DNA from: Bin87 sp026710825
GTDB taxonomy: Bacteria > Chloroflexota > Dehalococcoidia > Lucifugimonadales > UBA3495
NCBI GenBank assembly: GCA_965232815.1
Contig: OZ247427.1
Coordinates: 2,480,001-2,544,000 of the forward strand
Length of the DNA stretch: 64,000 bases
Direction: 5' to 3'
Below are positions 36,049 through 44,530 of this stretch, piece after piece (position 1 is the stretch's first letter; each line of letters starts with the position of its first letter). The notes beneath the pieces were generated by a model, which saw nothing but the letters and a program-made list of their open reading frames with translations, made no database searches and had not been told where the DNA came from. A program made the position numbers and the translations under genes.

Positions 36049-36381
36049 ATGGCAATATACCGTGTGTATTCGGACGCCGACGGCGAGAGCCACATAGAGG
36101 ATCTGAAGTTGGAGGATCACCCCGAACTGGGCGCGCTGATCAACGTGTCCGAAGTGCGCGTGCAGGAGTTTGACGGGTCGCGCCAGATGGATTTCCATCC
36201 CCTGCCGGAGCGCCGGTTGATCATTCACATGTCCGGCGAAGTCGAGATCGGCGCCAGCGACGGTTCCAAACGCGTGCTGCGAGCCGGCGATATTCGCCTG
36301 ATGGAAGATGTGACCGGCAAAGGCCACTCTCACCACGACCTGAGCCCGTCCGGCGCCGTGTACGTCCTGCTGGATGATTGA
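36049..36381 (+). CDS. Small cupin-fold protein
   Basis: The 110-residue protein has a cupin-like pattern: FHPLPERRLIIHMSGEVEIG, then RAGDIRLMEDVTGKGHSHHD. The first histidines of the classical metal motif are partly missing, so metal binding is uncertain. GAGGAGG precedes the ATG at 36049. It ends just before a bidirectional terminator shared with the convergent thiolase-like gene. The function is unknown; it could be a small ligand-binding or stress cupin. Confidence 0.8.
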   Translation: MAIYRVYSDADGESHIEDLKLEDHPELGALINVSEVRVQEFDGSRQMDFHPLPERRLIIHMSGEVEIGASDGSKRVLRAGDIRLMEDVTGKGHSHHDLSPSGAVYVLLDD

Positions 36382-36418
36382 TTCGCAATTCTCTACGAGC
36401 ACGCGAGATCAAAATCAG

Positions 36419-36445
36419 TGGGGGCGGGTTGCAAACCCGCCCCCA
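36419..36445. terminator. Bidirectional intrinsic terminator
   Basis: TGGGGGCGGGTT at 36419-36430 pairs perfectly over 12 bases with 36434-36445 around a GCA loop. GTTTAAAT follows on the plus strand and TGATTTTG on the minus strand. It lies between the cupin gene and the thiolase-like gene, which converge. Confidence 0.75.
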
Positions 36446-36506
36446 GTTTAAATAAGCCGCGACCTTGGCAGCCCGCGCAACGCGGCAACGTGGCGTCAGT
36501 CGGAGT

Positions 36507-37802
36507 CTAGTCAGGCTCTTTGCTCAACATCAAGAAGCCGTTGCTGTCCGGCGTATTGCAGCCGGCAAGAGCAGTTTCCGCCTTTACCGTCACCTGACGC
36601 GCGCCTGCTGTGCCGCGAAGCTGTTCGAGACTGTCGGAGAAGAGGCAGGAGCGGGTTCTCCCGGTCCCGTTGTTTCCACCACTGGATAGGAAGGGGTGCG
36701 ATCCTTCTACCCTGATGTCGTCGGCGTAGAAGTCGTGGGCCTCTCCCCACTTCACTCCATGCCACTGGAATCCCTCCAGGAATTGCTGGGTGAATGTGAG
36801 GTATCCATCGTACGGGTTGAAGATGTCAACGTCGTCGGGACCCAGACCGGAACCCTCCCACATCTTGCGGGCCAGGCTGGCGACCGCCTCCTGGTGTTCC
36901 TCAAGGGTTGCCATGGTGCTCCGGCCTCGTCCGCCGTTCTGGGCGTGGTTGAGGACGTATATCGGCTTTTGCCTCAGATCCTTGGCGCGTTCGGCAGTGG
37001 TGAATATGAACGCCGCACACGTATTCACCGGCCGGTCGCAGTCATAGATCACCAGCGGCTCCTCGATCACGCGCCCGTTCAGGTAATCCTCGCGGGTTAG
37101 CTGGTACGGCTCGTGCAGGGCATAGTAGCTCCATGGAGTCAGCAGGCCGTTCCTGCGCAGGTTCAGGCACAGGTCGGCCAGCCCGTCGTGGGACTTGCCA
37201 TATTTCTTGCAGTACTGCTGGAATATGACCAGGTTGTTGAACATCGCGCCGTTCTGGTAGCCCCACGGGAGGGAGAAGGCGCTGGCGCCGGGCGCCTCCG
37301 GGCTGTTGTTCTGCGGGTTGTTGTGCCCATACCGGCCCGCCAGGTTGACCATCGGGTACCACACGAGCGCCGTCTCACACAGACCGTCGCCCACCGCCTG
37401 CGCCGCCAGGCCCATCATGGGACCGATGTAGGGCGCATCGGACTTCCGATACTGAATGTTCTTCAATCCCAATTCCCGCTCGATCCAGTCCGCCGAGGTG
37501 AACGTCAGCCCGTCCTCCGTGTCGTACGGCGGGTCGAAATAGGGACGAGGCGCCCAGGTCTGCTCGGCGCGGGTCTCGGCGCTGGTGATCAGGCCATCGA
37601 TGTCGTCCAGCGAAAGACCGGCGTCCGCGAGAGCCTTCAGGCACGCCTCCTTGGTCAAGCCGCCGCAACTCCGGTCCATGGTGACGCCGTCCCAGCGACG
37701 ATCGATGTGGGATTGTCCCCAACCGACCACCGCCACCTTGCCCCGGTGCTCCCAGAGCCCCAACCCCTCGCGATCTCGCATCCAACTCCTGTCGCTAACC
37801 AT
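36507..37802 (-). CDS. Thiolase-like protein without catalytic cysteine (second set)
   Basis: The product is a 431-residue thiolase fold, longer than the copy at 15680 and a close paralogue of the one at 44531. Shared blocks include LWEHRGKVAVVG, TWAPRPYFDPPYD, DVDIFNPYDGY and SLEQLRGTAGARQVT. At the usual cysteine position the sequence is APYIGPMMGLAAQAVG, with no Cys. The NPYDGY tyrosine sits where the aldolase relatives carry active-site Tyr. GGAGG before the ATG at 37802 fixes the start. It is 56 bases after the DUF35 gene, and the pair is probably an Ltp2-type aldolase acting on a CoA thioester. Confidence 0.88.
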   Translation of the reverse strand: MVSDRSWMRDREGLGLWEHRGKVAVVGWGQSHIDRRWDGVTMDRSCGGLTKEACLKALADAGLSLDDIDGLITSAETRAEQTWAPRPYFDPPYDTEDGLTFTSADWIERELGLKNIQYRKSDAPYIGPMMGLAAQAVGDGLCETALVWYPMVNLAGRYGHNNPQNNSPEAPGASAFSLPWGYQNGAMFNNLVIFQQYCKKYGKSHDGLADLCLNLRRNGLLTPWSYYALHEPYQLTREDYLNGRVIEEPLVIYDCDRPVNTCAAFIFTTAERAKDLRQKPIYVLNHAQNGGRGRSTMATLEEHQEAVASLARKMWEGSGLGPDDVDIFNPYDGYLTFTQQFLEGFQWHGVKWGEAHDFYADDIRVEGSHPFLSSGGNNGTGRTRSCLFSDSLEQLRGTAGARQVTVKAETALAGCNTPDSNGFLMLSKEPD

Positions 37803-37858
37803 TTCGGTTTTTCCTCCTGCCTGTTGCGCCGTCCGTGGTGTCCGCCGGTTCGGCGTGC

Positions 37859-38287
37859 CTAGGCGGCCACCTGCCACTCGTGGACCAACTGGCCTGTGCT
37901 CGTTTCTTCAAATATCAGTTCCACCGGCGCTCCAACAGGAACCTCGCCCGGTGGTGTCCCCGGCAGGTTGGACAGGAAGTTGATGCCCGGGTCCTCGTCC
38001 AGGGTGATCACCGCGAAGTTGATGGGCTGCGCCGCCCGGAACCCCCTGATGCGGGAATCCCGTATCACCATGTACACGTCAATGTGGCCCTTGCCCTCAA
38101 CCTCTTTCCACTCCAGATTGTCGCCCGAACCGCATTGGTCGCACCGCTGCGTGGGCGGGTATTGCAGCCTCTGACAGTTGGTGCAGTTCTGCAGGACCAA
38201 CCGCCGCTCGTTGCAGGCGTCCCAGAATGGCCGGTTCAGGTCATTGGGCACCGGGGCAGGTCTCTCCAGCCCGGGAATCGTCGACAT
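37859..38287 (-). CDS. DUF35 OB-fold/zinc-ribbon protein (second set)
   Basis: The product is a 142-residue partner protein. Its zinc ribbon uses Cys35, Cys38, Cys49 and Cys52 (QNCTNCQRLQYPP, RCDQCGS). The OB fold follows with EVEGKGHIDVYMVI and ends in TGQLVHEWQVA. It is clearly paralogous to the protein at 44068, with the same N- and C-terminal patterns. GAGGAGGG precedes the ATG at 38287. It is expected to bind acyl-CoA and complete the active site of the adjacent thiolase-like protein. Confidence 0.9.
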   Translation of the reverse strand: MSTIPGLERPAPVPNDLNRPFWDACNERRLVLQNCTNCQRLQYPPTQRCDQCGSGDNLEWKEVEGKGHIDVYMVIRDSRIRGFRAAQPINFAVITLDEDPGINFLSNLPGTPPGEVPVGAPVELIFEETSTGQLVHEWQVAA

Positions 38288-38461
38288 TGTTTTTCCCTCC
38301 TCAGGAATCTGCCTCGCCACGCTCGGCAGTTACCCGCACAATCTAGCACGAATTATATGCGCTGCGCTTTCCTTGTCCAAATGCGTTCGCCGTTCAAATC
38401 CTTGCGCCGCGAGTGTTGAGTTCTTTCGTACGCGACCGGAGGATGCGGTGCGCGGTTGCGC

Positions 38462-38821
38462 CTAATCCCGATCGGTCCCTCCGTTAATCCACGGCTCGGT
38501 ATGGCCGTCATCCATCCAGAGGAAGTTGAAACCCGCTTCCAGGGCGAATTGGCGGTCCAACTCGGTATCGCCAATATGGTAGTACTCTGCGGCGGGGAAT
38601 CGAGTCTTCACGTCCGGCAGTTCCTGCTTGTGTGAGACGAAATTCACCTCGATGCGGTACCGGTCCCAGATCGCCTGCTGCACCGGGATGGGTCGGTCGG
38701 ACGAACTGCCGATGATGCATCCGTGAGTCTGGGCCTTCCTGACCATGCTCATGGTGACCGGCCCGGGCGGGTCTCCTGCCTCCAGGGTTCCATCAATGTC
38801 GAAACTGACCAGTACTGCCAA
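38462..38821 (-). CDS. Small HAD-superfamily phosphatase-like protein
   Basis: The 119-residue protein begins almost directly with the HAD motif I, FDIDGT (Asp8 and Asp10). IIGSSSDRP is motif II, Lys65 is a possible motif III lysine and HIGDTELDRQFA is motif IV. There is no cap domain, so it would be a capless HAD acting on a large or protein substrate. The TTG at 38821 is chosen because GGAGG is six bases upstream and the family starts there. It lies between the second DUF35 gene and the fused CoA transferase gene, on the same strand. Confidence 0.8.
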   Translation of the reverse strand: MAVLVSFDIDGTLEAGDPPGPVTMSMVRKAQTHGCIIGSSSDRPIPVQQAIWDRYRIEVNFVSHKQELPDVKTRFPAAEYYHIGDTELDRQFALEAGFNFLWMDDGHTEPWINGGTDRD

Positions 38822-38902
38822 GTATGACCTCCGTCCTAAAATTCCTAACTGGATTAAGTTGTTCACCCTCGCCGCGGTGTGCCTCACGCCCGGCGTGCTG
38901 TC

Positions 38903-41374
38903 CTACGGCTCACCGCCGTCTGACGTGTCTGCCCACTGGACGATACCCCGCGCTCCAAGGTCCTCGATCTGCTGATCATCGTACCCGATTTCCCGAAGCA
39001 GAGGCCGGGTGTGCTGCCCGATTTGGGTGGCGGTCCGGTAGATTCCCGGGGTCATTGACAACTCGACCAACCCGCCGTAACGACGGTACTTTCCGACCAC
39101 GGGGTGCTCGACCTCCACGCTCAGGTTGTTTGCCCTGGCGTGGGGGTGGTCCGCGTAGAAATCCCCTTCCATGGCTTCGTCCGCCCGTACGCAGCCGACG
39201 TCCGCCTCCGTCAGCAAAGCCTCCCATTCGTCGGCAGTGCGCTCGGCGAAAATCCCGGCAATTTCGGCAACCAGCGAATCGTCGTTGGTCTGCCGCGCGT
39301 TCGGCGCGGAGAAACGGGGGTCGGACAGGAGTTCATCCCTCCCTAAGGCGCGGCAGAATGCTTCCCACTCATCCTGGAACAGGCAACCCAGGAATACCCA
39401 ACCTTCCCGGCAGCGATAAAGACGATATAAGGCATGCAGGCCGTGAATCTCAGGGTCAGGCATGGCAATGGGTGGCCGGTTGGCATGGTCGAAATACTCG
39501 TCGGCGTTGGTCCAGGCGTTGGCGTTCAGCATGGTCACGTGGACTGGCTGGCCCTTGCCCGTGAGTTCCCTTGCCCTGAGGCCCAGCATGACTGCCGTAG
39601 CCACCGCCGGCGACGTGTTCTGGTCCGGTCCCCAGTTGGACTTCATGGCCCAGCGGGTTGCCTCGACCGTTTCTTCGACGTCCATGCTCTGGTCGGGAGG
39701 CGGGGGCATGCCCTTCCCCATCTGTCGCATCGCGCCGCCCATGATTGCCCCCGGAATGGGATGGGCGCCCGGCCGCCGTGCGTGTTCCCCGTGTTCCCCG
39801 TAGGTCCCCATCCAGATGTGGATCATGCGGGGATTGATTTTCCGGCAGGTCTCCCAGTCGACCTGGAGACGCTCCGGCACTCCCAGGCGGAAGTTGTGCG
39901 AGAGCACATCGGCTTGGGCGATAAGCTTGTGAATTATCTCCTTGCCCTCCGGAGTCTGGAGGTCGATCTGGATACCCTCCTTGCCGGAGTAGGTTCGCGC
40001 GTCGGCAATGGCCTGCGAGGTGGATCGCCGACCCTCATCCAGGCGCCGGTCGGTGGCGTCGACCTTGATGACCCTCGCGCCAAGGTCCGCCAGCAGCGCG
40101 GCGCCGTACGGCCCGGCCTGGATGGTCGCCAGGTCCAGTACCGTCACTCCCGATAGCGGATGAGCCGGCGCATCGCTGCCATTAGCCTCGGGCGACCCGC
40201 CGCTTGCCGCGTCGGATTGTCGGCTCAACCGTCCCAGGATCTCGGCATTGTGCTGCCCCACGTCAGGGGCCGGGCCGCTCAGCTCCCCCGGCGTGTCCTT
40301 TAGATCCACCAGCGGCGCCAGCGTTCGCATCGGACCCACGCGAGGATCGTCGATTGTGACCACCGTACCATTCGCGATCACTGCGGGGTGATCCATGGCC
40401 TGGACGCTGTCGCGATACGGTTCTGCTGCGATGTTGCCGTCCTGGAGATAGATCTCCATCCATTCGTCCGAGGTCTTCTCCAACTGCTTGTTCAATATTT
40501 CCTTGCGCAGAAGCTCACGGTTTTCCTCGTTCACAGCAGGAACCCTTGCGAACCGCTCATCCTCAAGCAGGTGCTCCAGGCCAATCGCCTTGAGGTGCCC
40601 CTGGATATGCGGCACCCTTTGGTTGGCGTGCTGGAGCCACGTGCCGTCCTTGGTACGCACCGGGACGTATCCGATGGACGACAGGCCGCGTCCTCCGGGT
40701 CTCCCGGGAAACCGGTCCGGATCCCTGCGGCGCAGTTGCATGTTCACCAGTCCGCCATTTCCGACATTGTTGTCGTGCGGAGAAGCGAGCGCCTGCACGA
40801 TGCTGGTCTGGACCCACTGCCCGCGCCCGCATTGGTCCCGTACTCGAAGAGCGCCCAGAATCCCCCGCACCGCGGCCTGGCTCGCGTGCCAGCTTCCGGT
40901 GTGCACCGCCGAATAGACTGGGCCATCCCGATTCGGCTGGCCCTCCAGGTTGAGCATGCGGCCGGCCTTGGCGTTAACGAGACCCTCATACCCCTTGACT
41001 CTACGGAGCGGTCCGTTTTGCCCAAACCCCGTAATGGAGCAGTACACTAACCCCGGATAAAGTCGCGCGAGAGCGTCATACCCCAATCCCCAGTCGGCCA
41101 TATCCCCAGGCCGGAAAGACTCCACCAGGACATCCGCACCGGCGATAAGTTGGGTGGCCTGCTCTCGACCTTCTGCTGTTGAGAGGTCCAAGACGATTCC
41201 CTTTTTGCCGCGATTCCATGAAATCCAAGCGGGCTGGAAGCGGAAAGGATCCCCGCCGGGCGGTTCAATCTTGATCACCTCGGCCCCGTAGTCGGCCAAC
41301 ACCAGCGTGCAGAGGGCGCCCGGCATGCCCAACGAGAAATCCAGAACAGTCAGGCCTGTACATGGTCCTGCCAC
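38903..41374 (-). CDS. Tandem-fused CaiB/BaiF CoA transferase (second set)
   Basis: The product has 823 residues in two domains, about 1-385 (LTVLDFSLGMPGA, AEVIKIEPPGGD) and 407-823 (LSGVTVLDLATIQAGP, ARVIKVD), with an Ala/Gly/Ser-rich linker near 388-405. It parallels the proteins at 16876 and 48293. At the formyl-CoA transferase aspartate position, domain 1 has Gln194 (VQTSIVQAL) and domain 2 Asn617 (VHVTMLNAN), so standard Asp-based catalysis is unlikely in either. GGGAGG is before the GTG start at 41374. It is followed by the HAD, DUF35 and thiolase-like genes, all minus. Confidence 0.9.
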   Translation of the reverse strand: MAGPCTGLTVLDFSLGMPGALCTLVLADYGAEVIKIEPPGGDPFRFQPAWISWNRGKKGIVLDLSTAEGREQATQLIAGADVLVESFRPGDMADWGLGYDALARLYPGLVYCSITGFGQNGPLRRVKGYEGLVNAKAGRMLNLEGQPNRDGPVYSAVHTGSWHASQAAVRGILGALRVRDQCGRGQWVQTSIVQALASPHDNNVGNGGLVNMQLRRRDPDRFPGRPGGRGLSSIGYVPVRTKDGTWLQHANQRVPHIQGHLKAIGLEHLLEDERFARVPAVNEENRELLRKEILNKQLEKTSDEWMEIYLQDGNIAAEPYRDSVQAMDHPAVIANGTVVTIDDPRVGPMRTLAPLVDLKDTPGELSGPAPDVGQHNAEILGRLSRQSDAASGGSPEANGSDAPAHPLSGVTVLDLATIQAGPYGAALLADLGARVIKVDATDRRLDEGRRSTSQAIADARTYSGKEGIQIDLQTPEGKEIIHKLIAQADVLSHNFRLGVPERLQVDWETCRKINPRMIHIWMGTYGEHGEHARRPGAHPIPGAIMGGAMRQMGKGMPPPPDQSMDVEETVEATRWAMKSNWGPDQNTSPAVATAVMLGLRARELTGKGQPVHVTMLNANAWTNADEYFDHANRPPIAMPDPEIHGLHALYRLYRCREGWVFLGCLFQDEWEAFCRALGRDELLSDPRFSAPNARQTNDDSLVAEIAGIFAERTADEWEALLTEADVGCVRADEAMEGDFYADHPHARANNLSVEVEHPVVGKYRRYGGLVELSMTPGIYRTATQIGQHTRPLLREIGYDDQQIEDLGARGIVQWADTSDGGEP

Positions 41375-41836
41375 GGTTCACCTCCCTGTCAGTTGTGGGA
41401 ATTCAGGTCTCGCCAGGTATCTGACCCGACTGTCGGGCACGCCTCCGCGCATAAGGCAAGCGCGTCAACCGCGCTCATGGGCGGCCCGATATACCTGGCC
41501 GCGATGAGTATGCAACCCGCCAAAGTTGCACGTCAACCACGTGTGCACCTGAAGAGCCTGCCAAACCTCGCAGTATCAAGTCCCCTGCATAGGTTGGTGA
41601 AGTCGGAAACCGTTTGCCACAACGTTGCGTGCCGTCTACTTCGCTCTGGACTGAACCTGACCGGACCGGAGGCGGAGTTGCCGATGTAGGCATACCGCAC
41701 CTGACTACACAGGGTTGTCCGAAATTGAGGGGCCAACCGCTCAGTAGCGTGGTGGCCGCACTCAGCATGGCTCGCCGTACGCGAACACCGCCTCAATGGG
41801 CAGCGTGGTTCCGGTATGCGATCTCTATTAACGAGA
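41375..41836. other. 462-bp gap without a recognised gene
   Basis: It lies between the fused CoA transferase start and the end of the LuxR-type gene, both minus. Open frames on either strand show no family features or ribosome sites. It may hold the promoter of the CoA operon, but no clear hexamers were found. Confidence 0.45.
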
Positions 41837-42706
41837 TCACTGGGACGGAATGATCCCCAATCGCATTGCTATGAGGACTGCCTCCAGGCGATTGGACGCG
41901 CCCAACTTTCGCCGCAGGTTCTCTACGTGGTTGCGGGCGGTGTACCAACTCACGTTCAACTCTTCGGCGATGTACTTGGTCTCCCAACCCAGCGCCAGGT
42001 AAGAGAGCACCTCACGTTCTCGCCGGGTGAGATTCACCCTACGCTCTTGCTGTCGTGCGCTTCGGCGCGGAGGACCGCCCTGATCAACACCTGCGTCTGC
42101 CGAGTCGGCACTCGGTGTTGGGCGCACGGTGTAACGGTCCTCCCCTCCGCTGCCCTCTCTCAGCTGGCGAGGGTGCGTTCCCTGGACGCCGGGGTCAACA
42201 TCACCAGACGGGCCGTCTTCGTCGCGTGGGCCTTCGAGGGAATCCGGTGCGCTGGCGTAGTCGCCGGCAGCCAGGCCCCGACCCGATTCGGCTCCCAATT
42301 CAACCAATCGTCGGATGTCCGCAGAGATCCCATCGTCGCCTGAGTTGCCGAACAGATACACCAGGAGAGGGCCCCCATCCTCCAACCCAGACACCACCAT
42401 CGGCGTAACCACCAGCCACTTCCACTCGCCCCATGCGCAGCGCATCCGTAACCTTGAACGTCCCGGCACCAGTCCGGCCCGTAGGGTTCGCACCATCATG
42501 CACCCTTCCGAGCAATCGTCAGTCAAGGCGACCGCATTCTCCGCTCCGGCGATGCCCGAACACCGTCTACCCACCACCCGGTCCGAGTTGTATCCGAGGA
42601 TATCTCCCGCCCGCCGGTTCCAGAACACCAGCGTCTGGTCTGTCGCGAGGACGAACGCCCCACACGACACCGACGATAAAGCCCCAAACAGCCCATCAGG
42701 CGTCAC
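41837..42706 (-). CDS. PAS-LuxR type transcription regulator
   Basis: The product has 289 residues. A PAS domain (about 5-125) contains FVLATDQTLVFWNRRAGDIL and a Cys cluster (GRRCSGIAG, DDCSEGCMM) seen in a group of PAS-HTH proteins where it may bind a metal or redox signal. A low-complexity polar linker follows. The LuxR winged helix is at the end: LTRREREVLSYLALG, KYIAEELNVSWYTARNHV, ENLRRKLGASNR. The start is taken as the GTG at 42706, preceded by GGGAG; an ATG at 42733 lies inside a hairpin. No receiver domain is present, so the PAS domain should sense the signal directly. Confidence 0.85.
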   Translation of the reverse strand: MTPDGLFGALSSVSCGAFVLATDQTLVFWNRRAGDILGYNSDRVVGRRCSGIAGAENAVALTDDCSEGCMMVRTLRAGLVPGRSRLRMRCAWGEWKWLVVTPMVVSGLEDGGPLLVYLFGNSGDDGISADIRRLVELGAESGRGLAAGDYASAPDSLEGPRDEDGPSGDVDPGVQGTHPRQLREGSGGEDRYTVRPTPSADSADAGVDQGGPPRRSARQQERRVNLTRREREVLSYLALGWETKYIAEELNVSWYTARNHVENLRRKLGASNRLEAVLIAMRLGIIPSQ

Positions 42707-42721
42707 TTTGTTTATCTCCCG

Positions 42722-42746
42722 CCCGCCGGCCATATCAGCCGGCGGG
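42722..42746 (-). promoter_or_regulatory. Perfect hairpin just upstream of the LuxR-type gene's ribosome site
   Basis: CCCGCCGGC at 42722-42730 pairs over nine bases with 42738-42746 around a seven-base loop. On the transcript it ends immediately before the GGGAG ribosome site. It could control translation of the regulator, or be an operator palindrome. If translation started at the ATG at 42733 it would lie inside the coding sequence. Confidence 0.45.
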
Positions 42747-44067
42747 TTCCTGGTTCGCTGGCCCGTCAAACAGAGGAAGGCTGTTTCAAACAACCTCGGT
42801 AACCGTCACCACAACACCAAAAACGTAATATTCGACCCCGCCACGGTCTATGGGTTATAGGAACTGCCAATTTGAAAGCGCTATATGCGCAGAGTGGATT
42901 GGGAATTTGGTATTTGCCCGACTAGAGCATGTGCCCTTACCTGCAAATACGATGAGATCTCGTTGACGGTTGTAGGTAATCGACACCAAACTGGAACTCC
43001 ATAATGGGCGGGTTTGCGTAGCAAGTTGATGGGGCCAGCCTCTTTGAGGTGATGGAAACGCCGTGGTTATTTACCAACCCGACACTCGTTTGGAATGTGC
43101 GTACCGATGGTGTGGGACATGCAATACGTGCGTTTCCCACCCGAATGCGAGCGCATGCGCAACTCACTGTTAATGTGTGGATGCGCCAATCGCGAACCTA
43201 TGCGTGCGAACCTCAACCCGCCCGACGACACATTTGCGAATACTTCCGGCCGTGTCATCACCAAGCGAAAGTCGATCCTTAGCAAACCTATGGCGTTGAA
43301 CCGCCGGCAAGTTGAACGCAGGCAGGTCGTTCAAGGCATGATTGCCACGCTGTTCACGGACGGGACCACAGATGTGAACGGAACGGCGACTACCCCGCGC
43401 CTGTGCCACGTATCTCCAATACCATGGACTTTCGACATAGCCGCTGTAAACGATCGACCAAAGCCCGTAGCGCCGGACGGTCGTGACCAATTCTCTCCGC
43501 CTCGCCATCAGCGACCTGGAGAACTATCCCCATCCTGTCCTGCGCACAGACCGTAGTGTGGCCGCGGTCACCGCGCGGGACGGGATGTCCGGCGATCCTT
43601 ATCCATCCATCGCATCGCCCGTGGGATCCGCACGACGGTAACCAACGAGACGCCGAAGCCGGCTTCGCCCTTGGTGCAGAGAAAACGAGGCTCTCCCTCG
43701 TGTTTTCCCCGGACCTGGCCACGTTGGCCATGGTAACTGTGTCAACTCATTGGAAAAATGTAGCGGGCTCCCGCCCCTGGCTTTGCTGTAACGTCAGCCC
43801 GCCCATCCACTGCAAGGGCAAGGTAGGAATCATCGTTACAGCCACGGTCGGTGCCAAATGGAATAACCGCCGTTTTACGGGTAGAATAGCCACTACGTAA
43901 ATCAGCCCCGGACGATCTATTTCAGTCGGCCCGTAACCTTGGTGGGCCAGTGATGACCCCTGCGGACTCGGCCCCCGTCCGTAGCCGCCTGCATGTTGAC
44001 CTTAGCGGGCGAAGCTCCCGGTCCAGGTGTTCGCGGTTGCAAAAAATGAATCTGTTGGAGACAAGAA
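42747..44067. other. 1.3-kb region with no recognised gene
   Basis: Both strands were read. The longest open frames (43095-43556 plus, 43390-43731 minus) lack family resemblance, ribosome sites and plausible codon use. They look like decayed or non-coding DNA. A weak TAGAAT at 43882-43887 could be a -10 box for the DUF35 gene at 44068. Confidence 0.5.
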
Positions 44068-44478
44068 GTGCCAAAGATAATCCCCGTACCCGATGAACTT
44101 AGTCAGCCCTTCTGGGACGCGGTGAACGAACAGCGCCTGGTCCTCCAGAACTGTACCGCCTGCGACAAACTCCAATACCCTCCCAGGGCGGTTTGCCAAG
44201 TTTGCGGATCCGCCGATAGCTTGGAGTGGACAGAGGTTGAAGGCAAGGGCCATGTCGCCACCTACATCGTCATCGAGGACGGTCGCCTCAACCGCCGCAT
44301 GCTCGACCAGCCCTACAACCTTGCCCTCGTGACTCTGGATCAGGACCCCACGGTAAACTTCTATTCCAACCTGCCGGGGGTGCCTCCCTACGAGGTTCCA
44401 CTCGGCGCCGCCGTTGAGGTTACCTTCGAGGAAGTGGCGCCCGGCCAGTTGATTCACGAGTGGCAGGTGGTGGAATAA
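44068..44478 (+). CDS. DUF35 OB-fold/zinc-ribbon protein (third set)
   Basis: This 136-residue paralogue of the protein at 37859 has Cys29, Cys32, Cys43 and Cys46 in QNCTACDKLQYPP and CQVCGS, then EVEGKGHVATYIVIEDG and the end GQLIHEWQVVE. The start is a GTG at 44068 with GGAG seven bases upstream. It is 52 bases before the thiolase-like gene with which it should form a complex. Gene order matches the second set and is opposite to the first. Confidence 0.9.
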   Translation: MPKIIPVPDELSQPFWDAVNEQRLVLQNCTACDKLQYPPRAVCQVCGSADSLEWTEVEGKGHVATYIVIEDGRLNRRMLDQPYNLALVTLDQDPTVNFYSNLPGVPPYEVPLGAAVEVTFEEVAPGQLIHEWQVVE

Positions 44479-44530
44479 CCATCATCGAAAATTCGACCTC
44501 ATCCGTGGAAAAGCGACAAAAGGACGGACT

